DNA of 64,000 nt, taken from Hydrogenovibrio halophilus DSM 15072 (GTDB taxonomy: Bacteria; Pseudomonadota; Gammaproteobacteria; Thiomicrospirales; Thiomicrospiraceae). A program made the translations under genes and the position numbers. The notes under the pieces are model-generated. The model searched no databases. It was not told the DNA's origin and was given only the letters and a program-made list of their open reading frames with translations. The DNA is taken from assembly GCF_000384235.1 (NCBI RefSeq), contig NZ_KB913033.1, forward strand, positions 2,115,164 to 2,179,163, in the 5' to 3' direction. Below are positions 17,461 through 26,818 of the stretch, one piece after another; the stretch's first letter is position 1; the number at the start of each line of letters is the position of its first letter.

Positions 17461-17531
17461 GGCCTTGCCACAGGGCCCTTGCGAACTCGCTTCGCTCGGA
17501 CAGCGCAAGGAACATTTCCTGTGGCAAGGCC
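17461..17531. repeat. 71-nt hairpin with 14-bp arms
   Basis: GGCCTTGCCACAGG (17461-17474) is perfectly complementary to 17518-17531. Inside, CTTGCG (17478-17483) pairs with CGCAAG (17504-17509) around CTCGCTTCGCTCG, which can itself fold (CGAACTCGC / GCGAAG-type). No T run. It could be a REP/BIME-like element or a structured RNA. Confidence 0.6.
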
Positions 17532-17723
17532 AAGAAGCACAACGAAATCTTTGTGATGGGACCCTGACAACCCCAGCAGTTGATCACCGGTTTTTTTCGG
17601 TTGGTATTGGGTTTTGGTATCGCGACCGAAGAGGAGGAATCTTTTAGAGGGCGTACGCTGATCGGGCAATCTTTCGGTTTCGAGTGAATGCTTGGGCAGA
17701 TTGGGCATTTCGTCCAAACAGAC

Positions 17724-18395
17724 TCATTCGCCGAGATACTGAATCTGCACCAGTGCGCCGAAGATGGGGTGGTCGAAGTAATGCAGTTCGCCCGATTTGA
17801 TTTTGCGCGCTTCTTTCAGCTGGAAATGCCAGTAATCGGGCAGAAGCTCAAGCTCGGTTTGCTGCTGCTCGGCAAAGGCTTCCCGCACTCGGCTGGGAAT
17901 GCGGCGTTCCAGCCCCAGGTTCAGGCGAACATGTGCATAGCGCGATTTGTAAAAGGTGATTTTGCCGAACAGTCGCGATTGATAGGCATTGCCTGGCAAC
18001 ACTTCGATTTTAAAGGGTTCGCTTTGATCCTCCGGTTCGCCCGTGATCACCCAGGCCTGGTGAAAAAGCTTGTTATAGCCTTTTTCCCGGGTCATTTTTT
18101 GGGCTTCCTCATCCAGGCGGTGCACTTTGGGGTTGAGCGGGGTGGGCATGGAACGCAGCTTCGGCCAGTTGGGCAGAATGTCTTCGGCGGTTTTCCGGGG
18201 CCAGTATTCTTCGGTCCAGCCTTTCAGTGCCAGGGTTTCAAACACAATGATTTCCACATGGTATCGCGGCAACTTTTCTGCGGCGTGGCTCTGGCTGACC
18301 ATCAGAAAGGCGGCCAGCAAAGCGGACAGCCCGGCCACCATCATTTGGCGAAAACGCTGATCTCCCCGCGCGGACAGTCGTGTGAACAATGGCAT
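17724..18395 (-). CDS. CsiV-family exported protein
   Basis: 223 residues. A signal segment (about 17-38, MMVAGLSALLAAFLMVSQSHA) precedes a mature domain with YHVEIIVFE, KLFHQAWVI, YKSRYAHVRLNLGL and KIKSGELHYFDHPIFGALVQI, features of the CsiV peptidoglycan-binding family described in Vibrio. It would act in the periplasm. It lies 17 bp downstream of mfd in the same direction, the usual neighbour in gammaproteobacteria. Whether it inhibits wall synthesis here is unknown. A one-mismatch palindrome copy (18050-18061) is in the coding sequence. Confidence 0.75.
   Translation of the reverse strand: MPLFTRLSARGDQRFRQMMVAGLSALLAAFLMVSQSHAAEKLPRYHVEIIVFETLALKGWTEEYWPRKTAEDILPNWPKLRSMPTPLNPKVHRLDEEAQKMTREKGYNKLFHQAWVITGEPEDQSEPFKIEVLPGNAYQSRLFGKITFYKSRYAHVRLNLGLERRIPSRVREAFAEQQQTELELLPDYWHFQLKEARKIKSGELHYFDHPIFGALVQIQYLGE
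18050..18061. repeat. palindrome variant CCCAGGCCTGGT, in the csiV-like gene
   Basis: One mismatch (first base). Read as CAG-GCC-TGG, Gln-Ala-Trp, like four other genic copies. Confidence 0.7.
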
Positions 18396-18412
18396 AGTCG
18401 GTTCCTTGTCGG

Positions 18413-21400
18413 TTATCGGTTGTCTGCCGGGCGCAAACTGGCGGCAATGGTTTCAATCGCGGCAATGCGTTCGTCCACTTCCGGCATCTCTGCAAAATAT
18501 TTTAATTCACTCTGGCCTTTGAGTTGGTAATACTTTGGGTGCGCCTGAATCAATTGAATCAACGCCGTCGGGTCGATATTGGGGTGCGCGCCGAATTGAA
18601 AGCGAATCAGGCTGTCGTGGGCTTCGACCTTCTGCAGATTCAGCGGGGCCAGTTTCAGCTTGAGCGCGGTGGCTTCCAGCAGGTGGTAAACCTGAGTAGG
18701 GAGCAGGCCGAAGCGGTCAATCATTTCCACTTTGAGTTCGTTCAGGGCGGCTTCGGTTTCGGCGCTGGCAATGCGTTTGTAAAACACCAGCCGTGTGTGG
18801 ATGTCGGGCAGATAGTCTTCCGGAATCAGCGTGGGCACGCCCAGGGTGACTTCCACGCCGGCATTCTGAGCCTGATCCAGACTCAGCGTCTGACCCGATT
18901 TGAGCGCCTTGACCGCCCGCTCCAGCAATTCGGAATAAAGGGTGAAACCGACTTCCTGAATCTGGCCGGATTGGCCGTCGCCCAGCAGTTCGCCTGCGCC
19001 CCGAATTTCCAGATCGTGACTGGCGAGCATGAACCCGGCCCCAAGGGTGTCGTGTTTGGCAATCGCTTCCAGACGCTTGCGTGCATCGTCGGTGATGGCG
19101 CGCGCGCCGGGCGTGAACATGTAAGCGTAGGCCTTGTGGTGCGAGCGTCCGACGCGACCGCGCAGCTGGTGCAACTGGGCCAGCCCGAATTTGTCGGCAC
19201 GGTGAATCAGAATGGTGTTGGCGGTGGGAATGTCGATCCCGGTTTCGATGATGGTGGAGCACACCAGTATCTGGAAACGACGATGATAAAAATCCTGCAT
19301 CACCCGTTCCAGTTCGGTTTCGTGCATTTGCCCGTGTGCGGTGCGGACCCGGACTTCGGGCAGCAGCGTTTGCATGTCTTCGGCCATGGCTTCGATTTTG
19401 TCGACTTCGTTGAAGAGCACATACACCTGGCCCCCGCGCCGGATTTCACGCAGACAGGCTTCGCGTACCACGTCCCGGTTCCATTCCTGGACAAAGGTCT
19501 GCACCGCCAGGCGCTTGGCAGGGGCGGTGGCAATGATCGACAGATCGCGCAGGTCGTTCATGGCCATGTTCAGAGTGCGTGGAATCGGGGTGGCGGTCAT
19601 GTTCAAAACATCGACCGAGGCGCGCAGCTTTTTGAGCTGTTCTTTCTGGCGCACGCCAAAACGGTGTTCTTCGTCGATGATGATCAGTCCCAGGTTTTTA
19701 AACGCCATGGTTTTCTGGATCAGTTTGTGGGTCCCGATCAGAATGTCGACGTCGCCCTTTGAGACGGCTTCCATAATCGATTTGGTTTCCTTGGCGCTCT
19801 GAAAACGCGACAGGCCTTCAATCCGCATCGGCCAGTCGGCAAAGCGATCGCGAAAGCTTTCCATGTGTTGTTGCGCCAGCAGAGTGGTCGGCACCAGAAT
19901 CGCCACCTGTTTGCCGCTGTAGGCGGCAATGAATGCGGCGCGCATGGCCACTTCGGTTTTGCCGAAACCGACGTCGCCGCAGACCAGACGGTCCATCGGG
20001 CGTTCGGCCTGCATGTCGGCCTCGACGGCCTCAATCGCCGCTTCCTGATCCGGGGTTTCTTCAAACGGAAAGGCGGCGGCAAAACGGGTGTAGGCGTCTT
20101 CGTCGGTTTCAAAAGCGTGGCCTTTGCGCGCTTCGCGCTGGGCGTAGATGTCCAGCAGTTCGGCGGCGACATCGCGTACCTTTTCGGCGGCTTTTTTCTT
20201 GGCTTTTTCCCACTTGTCGGAGCCCAGTTTGTGCAGCGGGGCGGTGTCGGCGTTGGCGCCGGTATAACGGCTGATCAGGTGCAGCGAGGTCACCGGCACA
20301 TACAATTTGGCTTCGCCCGCGTATTCGATCATCAGAAATTCCTGATCTTCGCCCTGAATCGACATGGTTTCCAGCCCCAGATAGCGGCCGACACCGTGGT
20401 CGTAGTGCACCACCGGCTGGCCGATGTCGAGTTCGATCAGGTTGGCGACCGCCTGGTCGAATTCGCTGTGTTTGCGTCGGCGGCGACGCTTCTGGATCAC
20501 CGTCTGCCCGAAAATGTCGGCTTCGGCAATCAGGGCCAGATCGGGCGTGACCAGCGAATGTTCCACCGGCCCGATCACCACCCGGTAAGGTGCGGTATCG
20601 GCCAGGGCCTGGTCCCAGTTCTTCGGTTGGCTGAGTTCGCCGGACGCCACCAGTTTGTGACGTTTGAGCAACGTGACCAGCGTTTCGCGGCGCCCGGCCG
20701 ATTCGGCAATGAAAATCACCGGCGCATGATGGTCCTGTCGGTATTGGTCCAGAAACGCATTGAGCCGCGCCAAAGGGTAGTCGCTGTCGGACTGGATCTG
20801 CAGCGGCGGCACGGTCAGCCATTGAAATTCGGCTCGGTGCTTGCGCGCTTTGGTGGACGCCGTTTCGTCGGAAACCAGCTGTACACGGGGTCTGGCAGCC
20901 AGTTCGCGCATCAGGGCGTCTTCGCGCAGAATCAGCTCCTGCGGCGGCAAAACCGGGTAATCGGGGTTGTGGCGGGCAATGTCGTAGCGTTCCTGAAAAT
21001 CGGCCCAGTTGAGTTCGATCGCATGGGTCAGGTCGCCGGTCATGACCACTCGGCTGGATTGCGGCAGGTAATCAAACAAGGTGGCGGTCTGTTCGAAAAA
21101 CAGGGGCAGGTAGTATTCCAGCCCATCCAGCGTCTGGCCGTTTTTGACGGTCTGATATAGCTGGCTGTCGCGGGCGTTGTCGCCGAAATGGGTCAGGCAT
21201 TGCTGGCGGAAATGGGCCCGGCCGGTGGCGCCGAGGTCGTATTCCTTGGCAGGCAGTAGCTCGATTCGTTCAACCTGATCGGTGCTGCGCTGGGTTTCCG
21301 GGTCAAAACAGCGGATGGTTTCGATTTCGTCGTCAAACAAGTCGAGACGATAGGGCCGTTCCGCGCCCATGGGAAACAGGTCGATCAAGGCACCGCGAAT

Positions 21401-21931
21401 CGCAAATTCGCCATGCTCCATCACCTGGGTCACCCGCTGATAGCCGCTCATTTCCAGTTGCTGGATCAGGGCGTCGATGTCCAGCGTCTGTTCGGTTTCC
21501 AGCAGAAAGGTGTATTGCTCGATGAAATCCGACGGCACCACTCGCTGCATCAGAGTGTTGACGGGCAACACCAGAATGCCCTGTTTGAGTCGTGGCAGTT
21601 GGTAAAGCGTTTTCAGACGCTGGGAGATGATGTCCTGATGCGGCGAAAACTGATCGTAGGGCAGGGTTTCCCACTCAGGGAAGCCGATCACCGGCAACGA
21701 ATCCGGGGCAAAGAAGCGCAACAGACGCGTCATCTGGTCGGCCCCGGTCATGTCCTGGGTCAGCAAAACCACCAGGCCTGGTGATTTTTGTGCCAGTGCG
21801 GTCACGGCCAGCGCCTGTTCGGGCGGATGGGGCAGATGCCACCATTGCTGGGTATGGTCGTCTGCCGGATTGGGCAGGTCGGACTGGATCAGTGAATGAG
21901 CGGTTTGTGACTTTTGCGGCTTTTGTGGCAT
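18413..21931 (-). CDS. mfd: transcription-repair coupling factor Mfd
   Basis: About 1172 residues from ATG 21931 (a start at 21973 would add 14). It releases stalled RNA polymerase from DNA lesions and recruits UvrA. Domains in order: UvrB-like module (about 20-350), RNA-polymerase-interacting domain (about 490-590; YDHGVGRYLGL), RecG-like translocase with GDVGFGKTEVAMRAA (Walker A), IIIDEEHRFGVRQKE (DEEH box) and QLRGRVGRS (motif VI), and the C-terminal autoinhibitory domain. Length is normal. csiV follows 17 bp later. One perfect palindrome copy lies near its 5' end (SPGLV). Confidence 0.97.
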   Translation of the reverse strand: MPQKPQKSQTAHSLIQSDLPNPADDHTQQWWHLPHPPEQALAVTALAQKSPGLVVLLTQDMTGADQMTRLLRFFAPDSLPVIGFPEWETLPYDQFSPHQDIISQRLKTLYQLPRLKQGILVLPVNTLMQRVVPSDFIEQYTFLLETEQTLDIDALIQQLEMSGYQRVTQVMEHGEFAIRGALIDLFPMGAERPYRLDLFDDEIETIRCFDPETQRSTDQVERIELLPAKEYDLGATGRAHFRQQCLTHFGDNARDSQLYQTVKNGQTLDGLEYYLPLFFEQTATLFDYLPQSSRVVMTGDLTHAIELNWADFQERYDIARHNPDYPVLPPQELILREDALMRELAARPRVQLVSDETASTKARKHRAEFQWLTVPPLQIQSDSDYPLARLNAFLDQYRQDHHAPVIFIAESAGRRETLVTLLKRHKLVASGELSQPKNWDQALADTAPYRVVIGPVEHSLVTPDLALIAEADIFGQTVIQKRRRRRKHSEFDQAVANLIELDIGQPVVHYDHGVGRYLGLETMSIQGEDQEFLMIEYAGEAKLYVPVTSLHLISRYTGANADTAPLHKLGSDKWEKAKKKAAEKVRDVAAELLDIYAQREARKGHAFETDEDAYTRFAAAFPFEETPDQEAAIEAVEADMQAERPMDRLVCGDVGFGKTEVAMRAAFIAAYSGKQVAILVPTTLLAQQHMESFRDRFADWPMRIEGLSRFQSAKETKSIMEAVSKGDVDILIGTHKLIQKTMAFKNLGLIIIDEEHRFGVRQKEQLKKLRASVDVLNMTATPIPRTLNMAMNDLRDLSIIATAPAKRLAVQTFVQEWNRDVVREACLREIRRGGQVYVLFNEVDKIEAMAEDMQTLLPEVRVRTAHGQMHETELERVMQDFYHRRFQILVCSTIIETGIDIPTANTILIHRADKFGLAQLHQLRGRVGRSHHKAYAYMFTPGARAITDDARKRLEAIAKHDTLGAGFMLASHDLEIRGAGELLGDGQSGQIQEVGFTLYSELLERAVKALKSGQTLSLDQAQNAGVEVTLGVPTLIPEDYLPDIHTRLVFYKRIASAETEAALNELKVEMIDRFGLLPTQVYHLLEATALKLKLAPLNLQKVEAHDSLIRFQFGAHPNIDPTALIQLIQAHPKYYQLKGQSELKYFAEMPEVDERIAAIETIAASLRPADNR
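21771..21782. repeat. palindrome copy 5, inside mfd
   Basis: Read in frame as CCA-GGC-CTG (Pro-Gly-Leu). Confidence 0.9.
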
Positions 21932-22029
21932 ATGGGCGCTGGAACTTTTATAAAATGGGCGCCATTCTACCAAAAGGCCGGTTGCAGACGCATGAAAACT
22001 TGCGTCCGTGCCGGCAAAGCGAGGCTACG

Positions 22030-23352
22030 ATGTCGTCACAAGGAATAGGCAATTGGGTATTTGTGCTCTGGCATTACCAGTGCTGGGCCACACGCGGGTT
22101 TGCTGTGGTTGCCGTGGGATTGCTTCTGGGGCTGGGGCATCTGCTGGACAGCCACAGTCCCTGGCTTTCGCTGTGGCAAAGTCCGCACTGGGGCTGGGGG
22201 CTGGCGGTGTTTGGGGTCACTTTTGCGGTCAGTGCCTGGTCACTCGATTCTTGGAAGGCGGCAACGCTGCTGTTCGGGATCACTTTGCTGGTGATGCTGA
22301 CCACCCTGGTCGGCGTCGGACTGCTGGTGCCGGACTTGTCAACGCAGGCACCAATGGGTCTGCAAACGCAGGATCTGTCGGCGATGCTGGCAATGTTGGC
22401 CTGGGTGGTGGTCTGGATGATGGCGCTCAGCAATGGGTTGCACATTATCATGACCTGGCTGCGCGAAATGGCGCGGGGTCTGTATCAGCACGATGCGCTG
22501 GCCGAAGCGCTGAAACTGACCATCGGCCCGGTCGCCCTGTCGAATCTGACCACCGCACTGGGGTTTGCCGCCGCGGCCTGGGTGGCACCAACGCTTTCGG
22601 ATATGGCCTGGGCCGTGGGGCTGGCGGCGGCGGTGTCGGTGCTGCTGTATCTGATCCTGTTCCCGTGGTGGGGCATGCGCGGGCAAATGCCATTTCGAGT
22701 GGGTCATACCGCCGACCGCCATGGACTGGTTCGCCTCACTCGCTGGATGCAGGCCTGGCCGCGGGTGTTTTACTGGCTGGGCTGGGGCGTCTGGGGGATG
22801 AGTCTGTTCTGGGTCGTCTGGCTGTTTGAGGCTTTGTTTGCGTTGACCGCCGTCTGGGGCCTGCTGCTGGCCAGCGGGCTGCTGTTATGGGCGTATTGGC
22901 AGAGTCTGCGGCTGAGTCTGCAGGTGGTGGCAACGGTGGCGGTGTCTTTGGTGTGGGTGCTGGCGGCTGTGACCGGCTGGCAGGCGTGGCAGGGCAGTAA
23001 TTTGGGTCTGCCGCTGGCTTTGCTGTTTGTGATCCCGATGGGCATGATTCTGGACGATGCGGTGCATTATTACACCCGTTATCGTCGCGCCCAACAGACA
23101 ACGCTGCTGAACACCGCAGAAGCCTGTCATCGCTATGCGCTCAGCTCGGTGGGACGCCCCATCTGGGTCACGTCGCTGGTGCTGGCCAGCGGGCTGGGCG
23201 TGCTGGCTCTGACCGGTGACCCCGTGATGGTGTCTCTGGCTCTGGTGACCGTCAGCGGACTGGTGATCACAGCGTATCAATTGTTGCTGTGGCAACCGGC
23301 ACAAGCCATGGCACGCAACCCTAAGCACAATCCCAGTGATCCGGCAAATTGA
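22030..23352 (+). CDS. compact RND/MMPL-like membrane protein
   Basis: 440 residues from ATG 22030, chosen because GAGG lies just upstream and no signal of coding precedes it. About ten or more membrane helices rich in Trp, Leu and Ala. Two RND-type repeats are visible: LSNGLHIIMTWLREMARG with LSNLTTALGFAAA (about 140-185) and MILDDAVHYYTRYRRA with WVTSLVLASGLGVL (about 335-395). RND/MMPL transporters carry large periplasmic loops between helices 1 and 2 of each half; here these are missing, so the protein is about half the usual size. Substrate unknown. Divergent from mfd. Confidence 0.7.
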   Translation: MSSQGIGNWVFVLWHYQCWATRGFAVVAVGLLLGLGHLLDSHSPWLSLWQSPHWGWGLAVFGVTFAVSAWSLDSWKAATLLFGITLLVMLTTLVGVGLLVPDLSTQAPMGLQTQDLSAMLAMLAWVVVWMMALSNGLHIIMTWLREMARGLYQHDALAEALKLTIGPVALSNLTTALGFAAAAWVAPTLSDMAWAVGLAAAVSVLLYLILFPWWGMRGQMPFRVGHTADRHGLVRLTRWMQAWPRVFYWLGWGVWGMSLFWVVWLFEALFALTAVWGLLLASGLLLWAYWQSLRLSLQVVATVAVSLVWVLAAVTGWQAWQGSNLGLPLALLFVIPMGMILDDAVHYYTRYRRAQQTTLLNTAEACHRYALSSVGRPIWVTSLVLASGLGVLALTGDPVMVSLALVTVSGLVITAYQLLLWQPAQAMARNPKHNPSDPAN

Positions 23353-23456
23353 AAATCGTTTATGCGGGTCATTGGTTTTTTTGATTTCTCATTGTGCCGG
23401 GACTGGGTATGATGAGATGTTCAGAAATTGATTTTAAATGCGTAGGAAGTGAGTAT

Positions 23457-24758
23457 ATGTCGACAATTGTGATTGTAGGGTCCAGCACCGGCGGTCTGCC
23501 GATGGCGTATGACGTGCGCAAGCATTTGGGAAAAGAACACACGGTAAAGGTCGTGAACGCGATTGATGAATTTCAGTTTGTGCCTTCCAACCCCTGGGTG
23601 GCGGTCGGCTGGCGCAAGCCCGAAGACATTTCGTTCAAGCTGGAACCGCATCTGACTCGCAAGGGGATTGAGTTTTTTCACCAGACCGTGACCGCGATGG
23701 ATCCCGACAAGAACACCTTGACGCTGGACGACGGTCAGGAAATGGAATACGACTATCTGATTCTGGCCACCGGCCCTTCGTTGGCGTTTCACGAAGTCGA
23801 AGGCATGGGTCCCAAGAGTCACGGCGGCAATACGGTGTCGGTCTGTACCACGGCACACGCCACCGAAGCCTTCGAAGAGTGGGAAGCATTCTGCGAAAAC
23901 CCGGGACCGATCGTGGTGGGTGCGGTGCAGGGCGCTTCCTGTTATGGTCCGGCTTATGAGTTTGCGATGATCATGGAAACCGATCTGCGCAAGCGCAAAA
24001 TCCGCGATCAGGTGCCGATGACCTATGTCACGTCCGAACCGTACATCGGTCATTTGGGTCTGGGCGGTGTCGGCGATTCCAAAGGTTTGTTGGAAGCGGA
24101 AATGCGCAACCGTCATATCAACTGGATTTGCAACGCCAAGGTCACCAAAATCGAAAACGGCATCATGTATGTGGACGAGCACAACAACCGTGGCGAAGTG
24201 ATTGACCAGCACGAACTGCCATACAAATATTCGATGATGCTGCCGGCGTTCAAAGGGACGCAATTCCTTCAGGATCAGGCGCAGGGCGATGACGGTGGTC
24301 CGCTGGTCAACCCACGTGGTTTTGTGAAGGTGGACAATCTCAGTCGCAACCCGACTTACCATAATATCTATGCGCTGGGTGTGGGCATTGCCATTCCGCC
24401 GGTGGAAAAAACCCCGGTGCCGGTGGGCACGCCCAAAACCGGTCTGATGATCGAGTCGATGGTCACGGCCATCTGTCACAACATCGAAGACAGTCTCAGC
24501 GGCAAGGAACCCACTTCGGAACCGACCTGGAACACCGTCTGTCTGGCCGACATGGGCGATACGGGGGCGGCGTTTGTGGCCTTGCCGCAGATTCCACCGC
24601 GTAATTTGACCTGGGCCAAGCGCGGTAAATGGGTGCATCTGGCCAAGATTGCCTTTGAAAAATACTTTATCCGCAATATGAAATCGGGCAATTCCGAACC
24701 GATTTACCAGAAGTACATAATGAAAATGCTGGGCATCAACCGCTTGAAAGACAAGTAA
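23457..24758 (+). CDS. sqr: sulfide:quinone oxidoreductase
   Basis: 433 residues from ATG 23457, with AGGAAG upstream. A two-dinucleotide-binding flavoprotein: an FAD site at the start (IVIVGSSTGGLPMAYDV), YDYLILATGPS (about 100) and a second FAD segment NIYALGVGIAIP (about 320). Candidate redox cysteines are in SVCTTAHATE, GASCYGPAYEF and NWICNAK. The C-terminal amphipathic part (KYFIRNMKSG) fits monotopic membrane binding. It oxidises sulfide to polysulfide sulfur and passes electrons to quinone. GASCYGPAYEF suggests one of the less common SQR types, which I cannot assign by eye. Stands alone, ending in a terminator. Confidence 0.85.
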   Translation: MSTIVIVGSSTGGLPMAYDVRKHLGKEHTVKVVNAIDEFQFVPSNPWVAVGWRKPEDISFKLEPHLTRKGIEFFHQTVTAMDPDKNTLTLDDGQEMEYDYLILATGPSLAFHEVEGMGPKSHGGNTVSVCTTAHATEAFEEWEAFCENPGPIVVGAVQGASCYGPAYEFAMIMETDLRKRKIRDQVPMTYVTSEPYIGHLGLGGVGDSKGLLEAEMRNRHINWICNAKVTKIENGIMYVDEHNNRGEVIDQHELPYKYSMMLPAFKGTQFLQDQAQGDDGGPLVNPRGFVKVDNLSRNPTYHNIYALGVGIAIPPVEKTPVPVGTPKTGLMIESMVTAICHNIEDSLSGKEPTSEPTWNTVCLADMGDTGAAFVALPQIPPRNLTWAKRGKWVHLAKIAFEKYFIRNMKSGNSEPIYQKYIMKMLGINRLKDK

Positions 24759-24791
24759 ACGCAAGACGTTCGCCTGTTTATGTGATGACGA

Positions 24792-24813
24792 CCCCGCTAC
24801 GGCGGGGTTTTTT
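24792..24813 (+). terminator. sqr terminator
   Basis: CCCCGC-TACG-GCGGGG followed by six T, 33 bp after the stop. Confidence 0.9.
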
Positions 24814-24834
24814 GTCTCTGACAATCGCTTTATG

Positions 24835-24846
24835 ACCAGGCCTGGT
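24835..24846. repeat. palindrome copy 6, after the sqr terminator
   Basis: Intergenic; right flank CAAAAG. It lies 47 bp before the next start codon. Confidence 0.9.
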
Positions 24847-24893
24847 CAAAAGTCCATCTGGCGTTGCGCACCCAAGCCCTTTATAATGCCGTC

Positions 24894-25523
24894 ATGACCT
24901 TGGCCATCACGTTACATTACCTCGATTTTCTCGGCACTGTGGCGTTTGCCATGACCGGATTGCTGGCGGCCAATCGCAAGCAGCTGGATCTGTTCGGGGC
25001 GATTGTGATTGCCATGGTCACGGCCGTTGGCGGCGGTACCTTGCGCGATTTGATTCTGGATCAGCCCGTTTTCTGGGTGGGGGAAAACCTTTACATCTAC
25101 GTGGTGGTGGTGACCACTCTGCTGATGTTCGCCTATGCCCGCCTGCGACCCATGCCGATGCGCTGGCTGATGTATCTGGATGCGCTGGGCCTGGCGACGT
25201 TCAGTGTGATCGGGGCTCAGAAGGCGATGGTCTTGGGGCATTCTGACCCGATTGTGATTATGGCGGGGATCATGAGTGGCGTGGTCGGTGGCATGATCCG
25301 CGATGTTCTGATGGGCGAAGTGCCATTGATTCTGCGTAAAGAAATCTACGCCACGGCTTCTTTTCTGGGGTTGAGTCTGCTATTGTTGCTGATCGATTTC
25401 GGGTTGCCCCAGGATTGGGCTCTGGTGGTCAGTGTGCTGACCATTCTGGCGTTGCGGGTGATCGGGTTGGTGTTCAATATCGGGTTGCCGGTCTTCCGAT
25501 TTGCGCCTCACGCAGACAAATAG
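24894..25523 (+). CDS. TRIC/UPF0126 family channel (YicG-like)
   Basis: 209 residues from ATG 24894 (an earlier ATG-like start at 24864 adds ten hydrophilic residues). Seven helices in two repeats of the glycine-rich signature: GTVAFAMTG...GGGTLRDLIL (about 15-60) and GLATFSVIGAQKA...GVVGGMIRDVLMG (about 100-145). Prokaryotic TRIC homologues are trimeric cation channels in the inner membrane; a glycine uptake role has been proposed for some. The lipoprotein-export genes follow after 44 bp, with no clear functional link. Confidence 0.88.
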   Translation: MTLAITLHYLDFLGTVAFAMTGLLAANRKQLDLFGAIVIAMVTAVGGGTLRDLILDQPVFWVGENLYIYVVVVTTLLMFAYARLRPMPMRWLMYLDALGLATFSVIGAQKAMVLGHSDPIVIMAGIMSGVVGGMIRDVLMGEVPLILRKEIYATASFLGLSLLLLLIDFGLPQDWALVVSVLTILALRVIGLVFNIGLPVFRFAPHADK

Positions 25524-25567
25524 GCCGTTGCGCCAAACGGTTTCAAAACAAAAGTCGATAAAACACA

Positions 25568-26818
25568 ATGTTTCAACTTCCTTATGAATTGCTCCTGGGG
25601 CTTCGCTATACTCGGGCCAAACGCCGTAATGGCTTCATCTCCTTTATTTCCTTCTCGTCCATGATCGGGATCGCCCTGGGCGTGACCGCACTGATTGTGG
25701 TGCTGTCGATCATGAACGGGTTTCAGAAAGAATTGCGTGACCGGATTCTGGACATGACCCCGCATATGACCCTGGCTGAACAGGGCGAACGCTTGTCCGA
25801 CTGGCCATCACTCTATGCTCAGGTGCAGACTTTGCCGCATGTGACCGGGGCTGCGCCCAATGTGTCCGGTCAGGGCATGTTGAGCCTGAATGGTCGGGTC
25901 AAAGGGGTGATGGTCAAGGGGATTCTGCCTGAGTTCGAGCCCGAGGTGGCCAGTCTGTCGGAAAAAATGGTGACCGGCGACATGGACACTCTGGCGGATC
26001 GGGATTACAACATGATCATCGGCATGGAGCTGGCCAATGCGCTGGGCGTCAGCATCGGTGACAAGATCACGCTGGTGGCTCCTCAGGGCTCGGTGTCGCC
26101 GCTGGGCATGATGCCACGGTTGAAACGCTTTACCATCAGCGGCCTGTTTGAAGTGGGCATGCACGAATACGATGCCGGACTGGCTTTTGTGCATATGGCC
26201 GACGCCCAGCGGGTGTTCAAACTGGGCGAACAGGTGTCGGCCCTGCAGTTGCGGCTGGACGACATGTTTCTGGTCAACCGGGTGCGCCAAAGCGTGGGCG
26301 TGAATGTGCCCAAAACGCTCTATGTGCGCGACTGGACCCAGCAGCATGCCAATTTTTTCCGCGCCATTGAAATGGAAAAACGCATGATGTTCATCGTGCT
26401 GGCGCTGATTATTATGGTGGCGGCCTTCAATATCGTCTCGACCATGGTGATGGTGGTCACCGACAAACAAAAAGACATTGCGGTGCTGCGCACGCTGGGG
26501 GCCAGCCCCAACAGCATTTCCATGATTTTTATGATTCAAGGTCTGGTCATTGGCGTGATTGGTGCCTTGCTGGGCGTGGCAGGGGGCGTTGCCCTGTCGT
26601 GGAACATCGATGTCATCATCCCGTTTATCGAAGGGGTGTTCGGTTTTGAATTCTTCCCGCCGGATGTGTATTACATTTCCAGCATTCCTTCGGACTTGCA
26701 TTGGGACGATGTGTATACCGTGGCGGGCGTGGCTTTTGTCCTGACGCTGCTGGCAACACTGTATCCGGCCAGACGGGCGGCCAAAACCCGACCTGTGGAG
26801 GCATTGCGTTATGACTGA
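25568..26818 (+). CDS. lolC: lipoprotein-releasing permease LolC/E
   Basis: 416 residues. N-terminal MFQLPYELLLGLRYTRAKRRNGFISFISF and a first helix (ALGVTALIVVLSIMNG), a large periplasmic domain (about 50-265) and three C-terminal helices of the FtsX fold, ending ATLYPARRAAKTRPVEALRYD. With LolD it extracts outer-membrane lipoproteins from the inner membrane and hands them to LolA. Overlaps lolD by 8 bp. Only one such gene is here, whereas E. coli has lolC and lolE; it may work as a homodimer (LolF-like), or lolE is elsewhere. Confidence 0.92.
   Translation: MFQLPYELLLGLRYTRAKRRNGFISFISFSSMIGIALGVTALIVVLSIMNGFQKELRDRILDMTPHMTLAEQGERLSDWPSLYAQVQTLPHVTGAAPNVSGQGMLSLNGRVKGVMVKGILPEFEPEVASLSEKMVTGDMDTLADRDYNMIIGMELANALGVSIGDKITLVAPQGSVSPLGMMPRLKRFTISGLFEVGMHEYDAGLAFVHMADAQRVFKLGEQVSALQLRLDDMFLVNRVRQSVGVNVPKTLYVRDWTQQHANFFRAIEMEKRMMFIVLALIIMVAAFNIVSTMVMVVTDKQKDIAVLRTLGASPNSISMIFMIQGLVIGVIGALLGVAGGVALSWNIDVIIPFIEGVFGFEFFPPDVYYISSIPSDLHWDDVYTVAGVAFVLTLLATLYPARRAAKTRPVEALRYD

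Larger units (their letters stand above)
17224..17723. other. intergenic stretch between minE and csiV
   Basis: About 500 bp without a believable gene. It contains palindrome copy 4 (17312) and a large hairpin (17461-17531). Open frames crossing the hairpin on both strands are a by-product of its symmetry. Confidence 0.55.

Noticed and set aside
17394-17717. A 107-residue minus-strand open frame and its plus-strand counterpart
   Set aside because: Both follow the arms of the 71-nt hairpin; no ribosome-binding site or known domain.
19865-21160. A 431-residue plus-strand frame inside mfd
   Set aside because: Antisense shadow of mfd.
21781-22029. An 83-residue extension of the RND-like protein
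   Set aside because: It would overlap mfd on the other strand and has no coding character; GAGG precedes ATG 22030.
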